DNA from: Candidatus Anstonellales archaeon
GTDB lineage: Archaea > Micrarchaeota > Micrarchaeia > Anstonellales > CG1-02-47-40
NCBI GenBank assembly: GCA_038869735.1
Contig: JAWCQO010000001.1
Location: forward strand, 106,967-170,966
Direction of reading: 5' to 3'
Length of the DNA stretch: 64,000 nt
In this document: positions 40,626 to 48,989 of the stretch, one piece after another
How the letters are laid out: every line of letters begins with the position of its first letter
Position numbering within the stretch: position 1 is the stretch's first letter
Position numbers and translations under genes: made by a program
The notes under the pieces: model-generated
What the model was told of the DNA's origin: nothing
Databases searched by the model: none
What the model saw: the letters and a program-made list of their open reading frames with translations, nothing else

Positions 40626-43334
40626 CTATTTCCGTTCACCGTATTCTTCCAAGAATTCCTCAAACTCATACAGGTCTGAAGGAGTTATTGATGGCTTGCG
40701 GCTTTTTATTATTTTGACAAGGTCAGTTACAGCAATGGTTTCTTTTTTGTCTGTGCCTTTTATTTTGTTTCTAACAAGCTCCATCTTTGCTTCTTGGCAG
40801 ATGGAGGCTATATCTGAGCCTGAGAACCCCTTGGTTACTGATGCAAGATGAAGGAACGCATCTTTAGACGTCTCGGAAAGAAAATCACCTACGTTGAGGC
40901 GGAATATTTCAGCACGCGCTGTCTGGTCAGGTGGAGGCACGTAGATTATTTTGTCAAATCTGCCAGGCCTTAAAATTGCTGGGTCAAGCATCTTTGGCTT
41001 GTTGGTCGCGCCAATTAGCATCACGTTTTTTAATTCATAAACTCCATCCAGCTCAGTTAAAAGCTGAGATACCAGGGGGCGGAAGGCAGGCGAGGCAGAT
41101 GCAGGTGCGATTGACTCTATCTCGTCTATGAAAATGAGCGCTGGCGCGTTTTCTCTTGCCCTATTGAAGGTTTCCTTTATAACATGCACTGCGTAATCAT
41201 ATCCCTTTTTTGTAAGTTCTGCACCAGAAAGCGTAAGGAATGTTGCATTAAGTTCATAAGAGGCAGCTTTTACAACAAGCGTTTTTCCGCATCCTGGCGG
41301 GCCAAAGAGAAGAAGCCCTTTTGATGGTTTTATTTTGTATTTTTTTATTAAATCCTCATGAAGAAGGGGAAGTTCAACTGCTTCCTTTATGGCCCTCTTC
41401 ACGTCTTCCAGTCCTGCCACATCCTGCCATGAAACTTGCGTTTTCTTTTCCTTTTTCTTATCTGCTGTCACACTGCGCTCAAAGTCAAGCCTGAATTTTT
41501 CGTATTCTGCCAATGCCTCTAGTGAAACAGATGGTTTTAGTTGAGACAAGACAGTATGAAAATGAGTCATGTTAATGGGCACTATTCTGCCTTTTACCTT
41601 TGATTCTGATGCTGCAAGTCTGGCAACTTCCATGCAAGCGTTTGCTATATCGGCGCCAGAGAACCTCTCAGTCATTGAGGCGAGTCTGGCAAGATCTACA
41701 TCCTCTGAAAGCGGAAGCTTCTTTGTGTGGATTTTGAAGATTGCCTTTCTTGCTTCAAAATCAGGCAGTGGCATATAGATAAGCTTGTCAAGCCTCCCTG
41801 GACGGAGAAGGGCGGGGTCCAGCTGATTGGGAATGTTGGTTGCACCTATTGTAATCACGCTGTTAGTTGTTTTGAAGCCGTCAAGCTCTTGTAAGAAAAG
41901 TGAAAGGAGTCTTGGTCCTACATCATCTGATGAGTATGCCGTTCTCTTTTTTCCTATAGAATCTATTTCATCAAAAAATAGGACGCAGGGAGCGTTTTTT
42001 CTTGCAATGGAAAAGACCTCGCTGAGATTTTTTTCGCTTTCCCCATACCATTGGGATAGAAGATCTGAGCACTTGACGTAGTAAAAGCCGTAAGAAAGCT
42101 CCTTTGATAGGGCCTGCACAAGAATCGTTTTTCCTGTTCCGGGGGGCCCAAAGAGGAGAATTCCTTTTGGTGGAGTGAGCCCGAATTTGCTGGATATCCC
42201 TTTTTGTTCAAGAGGAGTTATGATTGCTTCACGAATTTCTTTTTTTACGTTGTCGTATCCGCCTATATCGTCAAGGGAACTAGCGCCTGCCGAGTCGCTG
42301 AGGTCCTGGAGTCCAAACTTGCCAAATTGCTTTACTTTTTCAGCCCTTTTTATCTGTGCTTCACGCGCAAAGTGTATATTGAAGTGCTCAAGAGTGCCTA
42401 TTATTAATATAGTTATAATAGAGTAGGGAACAATGTGTGGTTTATAGGGTGTGTTATACATCTGAGAAAGAAAGAAATAAAAAAGTGGAACAAGAAGCAG
42501 AAGGGAGGAAGCTATAAGCTGCTTTCTTTGGCCTGAAATCCTTGCAGGTACATGGCCTATTACAAACAGCAGAGCCGCCCAAAAACCGATTTGGAATAAT
42601 GCACTATCTTCAAAGAGGAGATAATAAATATTGTTAAGAAGGATTTGAAGAGCTAGTGAGGCGTATTGAAAATTCTCTGTCAAACCAAGGTTTGATATTG
42701 CATTTATCATCTGCGGCAAAACTGAGAAGAGGTCTACAGGCCCAAACCGGGAATTTGAAAGAATGCTTTCTTTGGGATATAGTCCCATATTTATTGGGAG
42801 CAACGCGGCGTTTTCTGTATGCCAAAGCGACGAGAGGAGAAGAATTAGAAAAATGCTTGGAATAGAAATTGCGGCGCTTTCGCGCGAGCCCACATAGAGG
42901 GAAGCAAGAGTCATTGCAAGATAAACGAATGGAGAAAAGAGTGAGAATGGAAACGAAGCAAATGGTGCAAGTATTACTATTTCAAGAAATGAAATGATTG
43001 CCCAAGATGAAAAGATATAGAAAAGAGCAATGGAGAGCGGTATCAAAAACATCCAGCCCAAAAGAGGAGATTGATAAGCTATTGCAGGAAAAGCTGCCAG
43101 AAGACCAAAGACAACTCCAACTGGCGGATTTTTGTATGCTACTAAGCCGCAGGCTATGGGAATAAGGGCCAAAAGCTCAAACGGATAGAATGGAAAGGCC
43201 AGAAGAAGAGAAAGCGCGCCTAAAAAAACCAAGATGCTGTTCCATATTGATATGTTCCCCTCAGCCTGAATCAAGCGAGCCTTTATTTCTTCTTTTAGTA
43301 GCTGGTCGTGGCGAAAGAGCTTTTCCAACTGCAT
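40626..43334 (-). CDS. Membrane-anchored double-AAA ATPase (Cdc48/VCP-like)
   Basis: 902 residues. The first 330 residues hold about eight to ten membrane segments in place of the usual Cdc48 N-domain. Two AAA modules follow: D1 with GPPGTGKT (near 395), LFFDEIDSIG and LLRPGRLDK; D2 with GPPGCGKT (near 670), IFIDEIESIAP and ILRPGRFDK. Both have arginine fingers and Walker B acids, so both should be active. Cdc48 enzymes unfold proteins; a membrane-fused form may extract or regulate membrane or secreted proteins, much as FtsH does with one AAA module and a protease. No protease domain is present. Confidence 0.88.
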   Translation of the reverse strand: MQLEKLFRHDQLLKEEIKARLIQAEGNISIWNSILVFLGALSLLLAFPFYPFELLALIPIACGLVAYKNPPVGVVFGLLAAFPAIAYQSPLLGWMFLIPLSIALFYIFSSWAIISFLEIVILAPFASFPFSLFSPFVYLAMTLASLYVGSRESAAISIPSIFLILLLSSLWHTENAALLPINMGLYPKESILSNSRFGPVDLFSVLPQMINAISNLGLTENFQYASLALQILLNNIYYLLFEDSALFQIGFWAALLFVIGHVPARISGQRKQLIASSLLLLVPLFYFFLSQMYNTPYKPHIVPYSIITILIIGTLEHFNIHFAREAQIKRAEKVKQFGKFGLQDLSDSAGASSLDDIGGYDNVKKEIREAIITPLEQKGISSKFGLTPPKGILLFGPPGTGKTILVQALSKELSYGFYYVKCSDLLSQWYGESEKNLSEVFSIARKNAPCVLFFDEIDSIGKKRTAYSSDDVGPRLLSLFLQELDGFKTTNSVITIGATNIPNQLDPALLRPGRLDKLIYMPLPDFEARKAIFKIHTKKLPLSEDVDLARLASMTERFSGADIANACMEVARLAASESKVKGRIVPINMTHFHTVLSQLKPSVSLEALAEYEKFRLDFERSVTADKKKEKKTQVSWQDVAGLEDVKRAIKEAVELPLLHEDLIKKYKIKPSKGLLLFGPPGCGKTLVVKAASYELNATFLTLSGAELTKKGYDYAVHVIKETFNRARENAPALIFIDEIESIAPASASPAFRPLVSQLLTELDGVYELKNVMLIGATNKPKMLDPAILRPGRFDKIIYVPPPDQTARAEIFRLNVGDFLSETSKDAFLHLASVTKGFSGSDIASICQEAKMELVRNKIKGTDKKETIAVTDLVKIIKSRKPSITPSDLYEFEEFLEEYGERK

Positions 43335-43407
43335 GCAACAATAAACTATGAGGATAATTAAAAGGTTGTCGGATGACTGTGAGGTTGAGGTAATAAAGTG
43401 GGCAGGA

Positions 43408-43596
43408 TTTTATAAAAGTAGAAAGGTTCAAACGGAGGAACTCTTGGGAGGTTCAAGGGGAGGAACTGTTGGTGGTTTTTATGATTTTTGGAGAACGTTG
43501 ATTATTTGCGTGTGGTTTGAGTAGTAGATGTTAAGGAAGCTATTGGTGGTTTTTATGATTTTTGGAGAACGGGAGGGAGTGTGTTAGAGCAAGGAA
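43408..43596 (+). ncRNA. Candidate repeat-bearing small RNA between AAA and GH57 genes
   Basis: A clear plus-strand TATA element (TTTTATAAAAG, 43408-43418) is followed by imperfect 24-base tandem repeats (43424-43447 and 43449-43472; 3 mismatches), two perfect 29-base direct repeats (43469-43497 and 43543-43571), and a T-run at about 43588-43596. There is no good reading frame. Transcription would start near 43435 and end at the T-run. The RNA is a hypothesis from promoter and terminator signals only. Confidence 0.35.
43469..43571. repeat. Two perfect 29-base direct repeats, 45 bases apart
   Basis: The 29-base unit beginning TTGGTGGTTTTTATG and ending GGAGAACG occurs at 43469-43497 and, identical, at 43543-43571. 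The 45-base sequence between them is unique. Only two copies are present and no cas gene is nearby. Confidence 0.85.
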
Positions 43597-44787
43597 TTAT
43601 TTTTTTTCCTCCTGCGCAACGCGGCTTGAAAAATCTTGCAGTATGTTCATAAGGTTGATATAGGATTCAAATGGGTTTGGATAGGGCGAAAAGTAATTGT
43701 GCACGTCCTGGTCAGAGAGGCTTTTTGTGGATAGGTAGTAGAGATGGTCTGAGCTTTGGAGGAGCCTCCATGCGTGGATAAGCTCTTCGTTTTTTGTGGC
43801 TTTTACCTGCTCTTCTAGACTTTCCAGAAGGGAAAAGCAACTCTTCTGCATTTCATTGCCAAGCCACGCTGAAGTATCTCTTTCCATATCTGCCCAAGAG
43901 ATTGTATTTGGAACATCTATCTCATCGAGGGCATGTAGCGCCTTGACTATCCTTGAGGGAGTAGAAAACTCCAAGTGTTTATGAGAAAGAATTTCGCCGG
44001 GCAGATATCTTAAAAAGTCAAATATGCCAGTATCGCTCCAATGATGCTCCCCGAAAGTTTCGTAGTCCATGAATATTTGACAGCAGTCGCCTTTAAGCGA
44101 TGAGAGCCAGCTTGCGTACTTTTTTGCAGTTAGAGGATATTCATTCCATCCTTGTGCTGAGAATCTGTACCCTATGTCATCTGAAAGGCGGTAGTTCCTA
44201 AACAGGAGTTTGAGGTTTGGGAGGTCTTTTGCATGGTAAACATAATTTGGGCTCCTCCATCCAAGAATGTGTTCTATTCCTTCAGTTAGGATTCCCTCAA
44301 ATCCAAGTGAATGGACAACACGAGCTATTTTGTTTGAGTAAATGGCTTCAGTGTTTCTAAATATAGATGAAGGGGTAGCCAGCTCCGAGATTGTTTGTTG
44401 GTGAAGGGATATCTGCTCTATGAATTCAGCTGCTGTTGAAAAAAGAGAGGCAAGCGAGTGGTAGTAAGTTTCTGATAGAAATTCAACTTTTCCTGTTTTT
44501 GAAAGTGCAGCAAATGAATCCAAAATTTCCGGAGCAAAATTTTTGCATTGCTCAATAAAAACTCCTGTAAGCGAGAAAGTAACGTAAAACTCTGGGAATT
44601 TTTCAAGAAGCTCAAGCATAATTTGGTTGGCAGGCAAGTAGCACTTCTCCGCAACTTTTTTCATTATTCTTGCGTTAAGCTCATGGTTAAAATAGTCTTC
44701 AAGGGGGGAGGAGGATGGGGAAGAAAAAATAGAAAACCGTTTAAGTCTCATTGGCTGATGAACCTGGAAATAAAAGCAAACGTACAT
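43597..44787 (-). CDS. Glycoside hydrolase family 57 (alpha-amylase-like)
   Basis: 396 residues. GH57 enzymes cut or transfer alpha-glucans. The family's first conserved region HQP lies at residues 10-12. GILTEG (around 165-170) probably holds the catalytic nucleophile, and MDYETFGEHHW (240-250) the acid/base Asp. It sits next to a glycogen-synthase-like GT4 gene on the same strand, so the pair probably makes and trims a storage glucan. Amylase and branching activities cannot be told apart here. Confidence 0.88.
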   Translation of the reverse strand: MYVCFYFQVHQPMRLKRFSIFSSPSSSPLEDYFNHELNARIMKKVAEKCYLPANQIMLELLEKFPEFYVTFSLTGVFIEQCKNFAPEILDSFAALSKTGKVEFLSETYYHSLASLFSTAAEFIEQISLHQQTISELATPSSIFRNTEAIYSNKIARVVHSLGFEGILTEGIEHILGWRSPNYVYHAKDLPNLKLLFRNYRLSDDIGYRFSAQGWNEYPLTAKKYASWLSSLKGDCCQIFMDYETFGEHHWSDTGIFDFLRYLPGEILSHKHLEFSTPSRIVKALHALDEIDVPNTISWADMERDTSAWLGNEMQKSCFSLLESLEEQVKATKNEELIHAWRLLQSSDHLYYLSTKSLSDQDVHNYFSPYPNPFESYINLMNILQDFSSRVAQEEKK

Positions 44788-44824
44788 CTTCTATCACTTT
44801 TTAATTTTCTACCCCTAAGCCCTA

Positions 44825-46012
44825 TTAGCTATGGTGTTTCTGAATTAGCTCATTGTAGACATTTAAGGTTTGCTTAGCTGCGCTTTCCCATGAGAATTTT
44901 CTTGCTTCATAAGAGGAGAAGGCCGAGAGAGTTTTTGCAAGGGGCTTGTAGCGAAGAAGAGCCACTATCTGCTCTGCCATCTTGTCCTTATCCCAAAAAT
45001 CAACTTTTAGGACATACTTAATGGTTTCACAAACTCCTGCATTTTTGGATATTATTGTAGGTGTGCCACTTGCCATTGCTTCTAGTGCTGAAATTCCAAA
45101 GGGCTCTGAGACCGAAGGAAGAACGTAGACGTCGCACTCTGAGTATATACGCCTTCGCTCCTCTTCTGAGATGTAGCCCAAGAAAAGGACGTTTTGTGAA
45201 ATTCCAAGCGAAATAGAATAGTTTATTAGGTGAGGGAGCAAATCCCCAGTTCCTGCAATGATAAATAGGGTATTTGGTTCAAGTGTAAGGACTTTTTTTG
45301 CTGCCTCAAGAAAAAATGTTGGACCCTTCTGAGAGGTAAGCCTTCCGAGAAAAAGCACTTTTTTTCTGTTTCTCATAACAGGAGGCAAAGGCTTAGATGG
45401 GGTATTCATCTGGTGCTCAAACTCCTCATGCGCAACTGCATTATAGATAACCCGTATCTTGCCTGGATCCGCAGAAAAATTAGTTATGAGCCGCTTTTTC
45501 ATAAGATGTGAAACTGTTATTATCCGGTCTGCCGTTTGGACTGCCTCCTTTTCGGTAGATAATATAAAATCCCAAGTAAAAGAAGTCCTGTCAAATTCGG
45601 TAGAATGAAACGTCTGCACTAAAGGTATTCCAAGTTCTTGTCTTAGAACTTTTCCTGCAGGAAAGCAGAGCCAATCATGGGCGTGGATTATGTTGTAAGG
45701 GTTCTGTTTGTGAAGCTTCTTAACAAGAGAAACAGCGTTAGCAGTGTATTGTGAGAGAGAGCTGATGATGTTGTCTCCGTAGAGTGAAACATTTTTTTGT
45801 AATTGGAGATAGGGGCTAAAGAGTGAGTCTGAAACTTCAAAAAGTCGCAATTTGGGGTTTGCTTCGCGAGTTATTTTTTCACCAAATGAGGGCATAAAAA
45901 AATCTATATAAACTCCAAGAAGTGAAAGGGCTGAGGTTAAATAAAAGCAGTGAACTCCCATCCCACCTGAAATGAACGGTGGAAACTCCCATCCAAGCAT
46001 TGCAATTCTCAT
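44825..46012 (-). CDS. Glycogen-synthase-like GT4 glycosyltransferase
   Basis: 395 residues. The N-terminus LGWEFPPFISGGMGVH is typical of starch/glycogen synthase-related GT4 enzymes (substrate-binding GGMG loop). The C-terminal half has FLGRLTSQKGPTFF and the donor motif SVSEPFGISALEAMASGTP. It probably elongates alpha-1,4-glucan from a nucleotide-glucose. It precedes the GH57 gene by 37 bases and diverges from the DUF4870 gene, sharing an AT-rich promoter region. Confidence 0.86.
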   Translation of the reverse strand: MRIAMLGWEFPPFISGGMGVHCFYLTSALSLLGVYIDFFMPSFGEKITREANPKLRLFEVSDSLFSPYLQLQKNVSLYGDNIISSLSQYTANAVSLVKKLHKQNPYNIIHAHDWLCFPAGKVLRQELGIPLVQTFHSTEFDRTSFTWDFILSTEKEAVQTADRIITVSHLMKKRLITNFSADPGKIRVIYNAVAHEEFEHQMNTPSKPLPPVMRNRKKVLFLGRLTSQKGPTFFLEAAKKVLTLEPNTLFIIAGTGDLLPHLINYSISLGISQNVLFLGYISEEERRRIYSECDVYVLPSVSEPFGISALEAMASGTPTIISKNAGVCETIKYVLKVDFWDKDKMAEQIVALLRYKPLAKTLSAFSSYEARKFSWESAAKQTLNVYNELIQKHHS

Positions 46013-46043
46013 AATTTAATCCATTTTGGGTTATCAGAGATGG

Positions 46044-46052
46044 TTTATATAT
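46044..46052. promoter_or_regulatory. Two-way TATA element between GT4 and DUF4870 genes
   Basis: TTTATATAT. On the plus strand its centre lies 26 bases before ATG 46074, fixing that as a leaderless start. On the minus strand it lies about 35 bases before ATG 46012. Confidence 0.6.
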
Positions 46053-46073
46053 CTAATGCGAGATAAGGAATTT

Positions 46074-46484
46074 ATGATAGACGAGATAAAAAGGGCCCTC
46101 GTAGAATTTGTTGTTGAAAGCTACAAAAATGAATGGGAGTCAGGCAAGGAAAGGATGACTTTCTACGAGCCAGTCGAGGAAAATGAAGAAGAGAGGGTGA
46201 TAGCTGCTTTGGCGTATCTTTTAGGGCCAGTCGGAGCTATCTGTTTTTATCTCATAAAAGAGAAAGACCGATTTGTGAGGTTTCATGCAATACAGTCTAT
46301 ACTCTTTTGGCTATCCGGGATATTTTTTGTACTAATCCTTATTTTGGGAATTGTAACCATCTCGCTTGTGCCGGTATTTATAATGCTTTTTGTTGGGTGG
46401 CTTGTTTACCTGATGTACCATGCAGAGCGAGGGGAATGGATAGAGGTTCCATTTATAGGGAATTTTGCAGAAGAAAACTGCTGA
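46074..46484 (+). CDS. DUF4870-like membrane protein (first of a pair)
   Basis: 136 residues. An acidic cytoplasmic N-terminus precedes three membrane segments. The central pattern KDRFVRFHAIQSILFW is the DUF4870/Tic20-like signature (the phrase VRFHAxQS is typical). Function unknown; proteins of this group are small membrane components in many archaea and bacteria. The frame opens at 46026, but the TATA element makes ATG 46074 the likely leaderless start. A second member lies tail to tail 16 bases downstream. Confidence 0.8.
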   Translation: MIDEIKRALVEFVVESYKNEWESGKERMTFYEPVEENEEERVIAALAYLLGPVGAICFYLIKEKDRFVRFHAIQSILFWLSGIFFVLILILGIVTISLVPVFIMLFVGWLVYLMYHAERGEWIEVPFIGNFAEENC

Positions 46485-46500
46485 GTGTCATTTTTGGGTT

Positions 46501-46878
46501 TTAGATATGCGTCTTTGTAATGTCAGTAATAAGAGGGATGTGGACTATCTTTCCATTGTAGGCTTCTATTGCTGCCCAGGCACAGAAAATCCAGAATAAG
46601 ATTATGCTTGGAATCGATACAATAAGACCCAATATTGTAAGAGATAGAAGAACAAAGACGATAGTGTATGAAGTTGCAAGAAGAAAAGATTGTAACGCGT
46701 TAAATCTGACAAATTTGTCTTCTTTTACAAAGATGTAAATAAGAATTGAAACAAGGTAAGGCACTAAAAGGAAGAAAAATGGAAAAATAAAAGCAATTGA
46801 AGCATATGAAACAGCTGAGAGAAGCCGTGAATCGCGAAAATCATCTTCTCTTGGGTTTTGCAGTAAACGGGGGGACAT
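46501..46878 (-). CDS. DUF4870-like membrane protein (second of a pair)
   Basis: 125 residues with three membrane segments and the signature EDKFVRFNALQSFLL, closely matching the protein converging on it from the plus strand. The two C-termini also agree in pattern (IPLITDI against VPFIGNF). Function unknown. It looks like a gene duplicated and inverted, or two paralogues that came to lie tail to tail. Confidence 0.8.
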   Translation of the reverse strand: MSPRLLQNPREDDFRDSRLLSAVSYASIAFIFPFFFLLVPYLVSILIYIFVKEDKFVRFNALQSFLLATSYTIVFVLLSLTILGLIVSIPSIILFWIFCAWAAIEAYNGKIVHIPLITDITKTHI

Positions 46879-46966
46879 AATGATTTTTTAATGGCTGTAG
46901 AATTTAATAAATTTAGCCAAAGAATATAAGAAAAGGTGAAGGAAAAGAGGGGGCAGTTTTGATTTT

Positions 46967-47845
46967 ATGGACAGCGTAGAACGTGTTCCCGTAGAACGTG
47001 TTCCGTTTAATTTTGGTGCAGTGCAATGCAAACTTTCAGACGCAAAGGCAGTCATAATTCCAGTTCCGTATGATTCAACAGCTTCATATAGAACGGGGAT
47101 GCGGAGTGGTCCGCGTGAGATAATCGAAGCTTCAAGGAATATGGAGCTCTATGACTTAGAGCTCAAAAGAGACATAATAGATGATGCACCAATCTTTACT
47201 ATGGATGAGATTGTATGCAGTAAAGAAAGCCCACAGGAAGTTGTTGAGGCTGTAGAGAATGCTGTTAGTTGGGTGCTCTTAGAAGGCAAATTTCCGCTAA
47301 TGCTTGGAGGAGAACACTCAGTTACTCTTGGTTCTCTGAAAGCGTGCAAAAAAAAATACGAAAGGCTTTCTGTTGTCCAGATTGACGCTCATGCGGATAT
47401 GCGAGATAGTTACGAGGGAACAGGATATAGCCATGCTTGTGTTATGAGGCGTGTTCGCGAACTCTGCCCCAACGCTGTGGGTGTTGGAATCAGAAGCATG
47501 AGTAAAGACGAAGCCGAATATATAAAAGAAAAGGGGCTTGAGCCGTACATATTCGGACCTGAATTTGACGAAAAAGAGATTGTCAGTAAAATTGAAAATG
47601 AAAGGGTTTATGTAACCTTTGATCTTGACGCCTTTGACCCTTCAATTATGCCTGCAGTTGGGACTCCTGAACCAGACGGGATTTCTTGGAAGCAGGCTAT
47701 ATCTTTATTGAGGAAAGTTTACGAAGAGAAGGAAGTTGTAGGAGCTGATGTTGTTGAACTATGCCCTACAATTGGGGACATTGCATCTGCCTTTACTGCT
47801 GCAAAGCTCGTATATAAGTTGGTGGGCTACAAATTTATGTTGTGA
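46967..47845 (+). CDS. speB: Agmatinase (ureohydrolase family)
   Basis: 292 residues. It hydrolyses agmatine to putrescine and urea in polyamine synthesis. Manganese ligands are in GGEHS, DAHADMRD and DLDAFDPS, and SHACVMRR and GTPEP complete the family pattern. The first residues are odd: VERVP is repeated exactly, from a 15-base tandem duplication (46976-46990 and 46991-47005). Arginase or formimidoglutamase are less likely alternatives. It overlaps the converging tyrS by 19 bases. Confidence 0.9.
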   Translation: MDSVERVPVERVPFNFGAVQCKLSDAKAVIIPVPYDSTASYRTGMRSGPREIIEASRNMELYDLELKRDIIDDAPIFTMDEIVCSKESPQEVVEAVENAVSWVLLEGKFPLMLGGEHSVTLGSLKACKKKYERLSVVQIDAHADMRDSYEGTGYSHACVMRRVRELCPNAVGVGIRSMSKDEAEYIKEKGLEPYIFGPEFDEKEIVSKIENERVYVTFDLDAFDPSIMPAVGTPEPDGISWKQAISLLRKVYEEKEVVGADVVELCPTIGDIASAFTAAKLVYKLVGYKFML

Positions 47846-48900
47846 AATTTAAGCAAATGCTTGTTCTTTTCAAAATATTCTCGTGATGGAGCAAGAGCTT
47901 TTATCAGATATTCCGATACTGCCTCCTTAAGGTCAGCGGGGTGAAGGCGTCCTTTTTTATAGTCAAGAATAAGCTCCTCAGCCGAGGTGTATGTTACTTC
48001 GCCTCCGTATTTTGAAGGCCTTTGGATTGTAAGTGAGTCCTTTTCAGTACGGAGAATTATGAGATTGCAAATGTCAATTATGGGGTTTGCTTCTATCTCT
48101 TTTGGAGGGCAATATGCGGCGTTTATCTTGTTTTTTATTTGTTCAGGGGAGTCATGGAGATATATGCAACTTGAAGGATTTGATTTGCTCATTTTTGAAG
48201 ATATTTGGATATCTGCCTTTTCATCCTCTTCAAATCCCATTCTTTTCGGCCCAAGAAGTCCTGATAAGAGGCTGTGATGAAGGATGGCGAAGGGCTTTCG
48301 TTTAAACTTTTCCCCAATTTCGCGGGCAAGGATGTGTGCTTTTCTTTGGTCGAGCCCTGCATGAGCAATATCCACATCAAGTTTAAATATATCCGCAACT
48401 TGCATGGCAGGGTAGATGAGAGAGGAAGAGAAGAGTTTTTCCTTGGATGTCCTTCCCATTATAGTTAGGCATCGCGTCATTCTATCCAATGTCGTTTTGT
48501 TGGAAATATCGAGAACGAGTTTCCAATAATCTGAATCGTAGTTCTCGCTTGCAAGTTGGTATTCTACCTTGTCATCGCTCAATCCAAGCGAATTAAACGC
48601 AGATTTAAAATAGCCTCTTGCTATCTCTTGAATTTTTTTTAAGTCGCCACCGAGCTTTCTATTTATCCATGTGTGGTAATCTGCCAGCCAGATTAGTGGT
48701 TTTATTCCAACTTCAAGAAAATCTTTAATCTTGAGTGCGGTTATCAGCCCGCTTCCGAGATGAACATAGCCCGATATTTCAAATCCGATATAATGGGTCG
48801 GGTGAGGATTGGTTTGAAATAGGTGTAGAAGGTCCGAGTCGGTTATTGTCTCAACGATAGGTTTTCTTTTTACTATTTCTATTTTCTTTTCTATATCCAT
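47827..48900 (-). CDS. tyrS: Tyrosyl-tRNA synthetase, archaeal type
   Basis: 357 residues, class I. The HIGH-type motif is GYVHLGSG and the KMSKS loop is SKMSKSNPSS. The region around YPAMQVADIF and AGLDQRKAH binds tyrosine, as in archaeal/eukaryotic TyrRS. The frame opens at 48954, but ATG 48900 has a TATA element (48922-48934) about 28 bases upstream and would be leaderless. Confidence 0.93.
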   Translation of the reverse strand: MDIEKKIEIVKRKPIVETITDSDLLHLFQTNPHPTHYIGFEISGYVHLGSGLITALKIKDFLEVGIKPLIWLADYHTWINRKLGGDLKKIQEIARGYFKSAFNSLGLSDDKVEYQLASENYDSDYWKLVLDISNKTTLDRMTRCLTIMGRTSKEKLFSSSLIYPAMQVADIFKLDVDIAHAGLDQRKAHILAREIGEKFKRKPFAILHHSLLSGLLGPKRMGFEEDEKADIQISSKMSKSNPSSCIYLHDSPEQIKNKINAAYCPPKEIEANPIIDICNLIILRTEKDSLTIQRPSKYGGEVTYTSAEELILDYKKGRLHPADLKEAVSEYLIKALAPSREYFEKNKHLLKFHNINL

Positions 48901-48921
48901 GGTCAGATTTATAACAGAAGC

Positions 48922-48934
48922 GGTTATAAATATG
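48922..48934. promoter_or_regulatory. Divergent TATA region between tyrS and ftsZ1
   Basis: GGTTATAAATATG can serve as TATA box both for leaderless tyrS (28 bases to its ATG) and, on the plus strand, for ftsZ1 with a leader of about 35 bases. Confidence 0.5.
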
Positions 48935-48989
48935 TTCGCCGACAAAATAGGCAAAACATTGGATTAGTGGAAGCTAAAGAGAGACGGTA

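Noticed and set aside
43469-43571. Possible CRISPR array (29-base repeats with a 45-base spacer)
   Set aside because: Only two copies, no cas genes, the repeat is not palindromic, and a different tandem repeat adjoins it. Kept as a plain repeat and candidate RNA.
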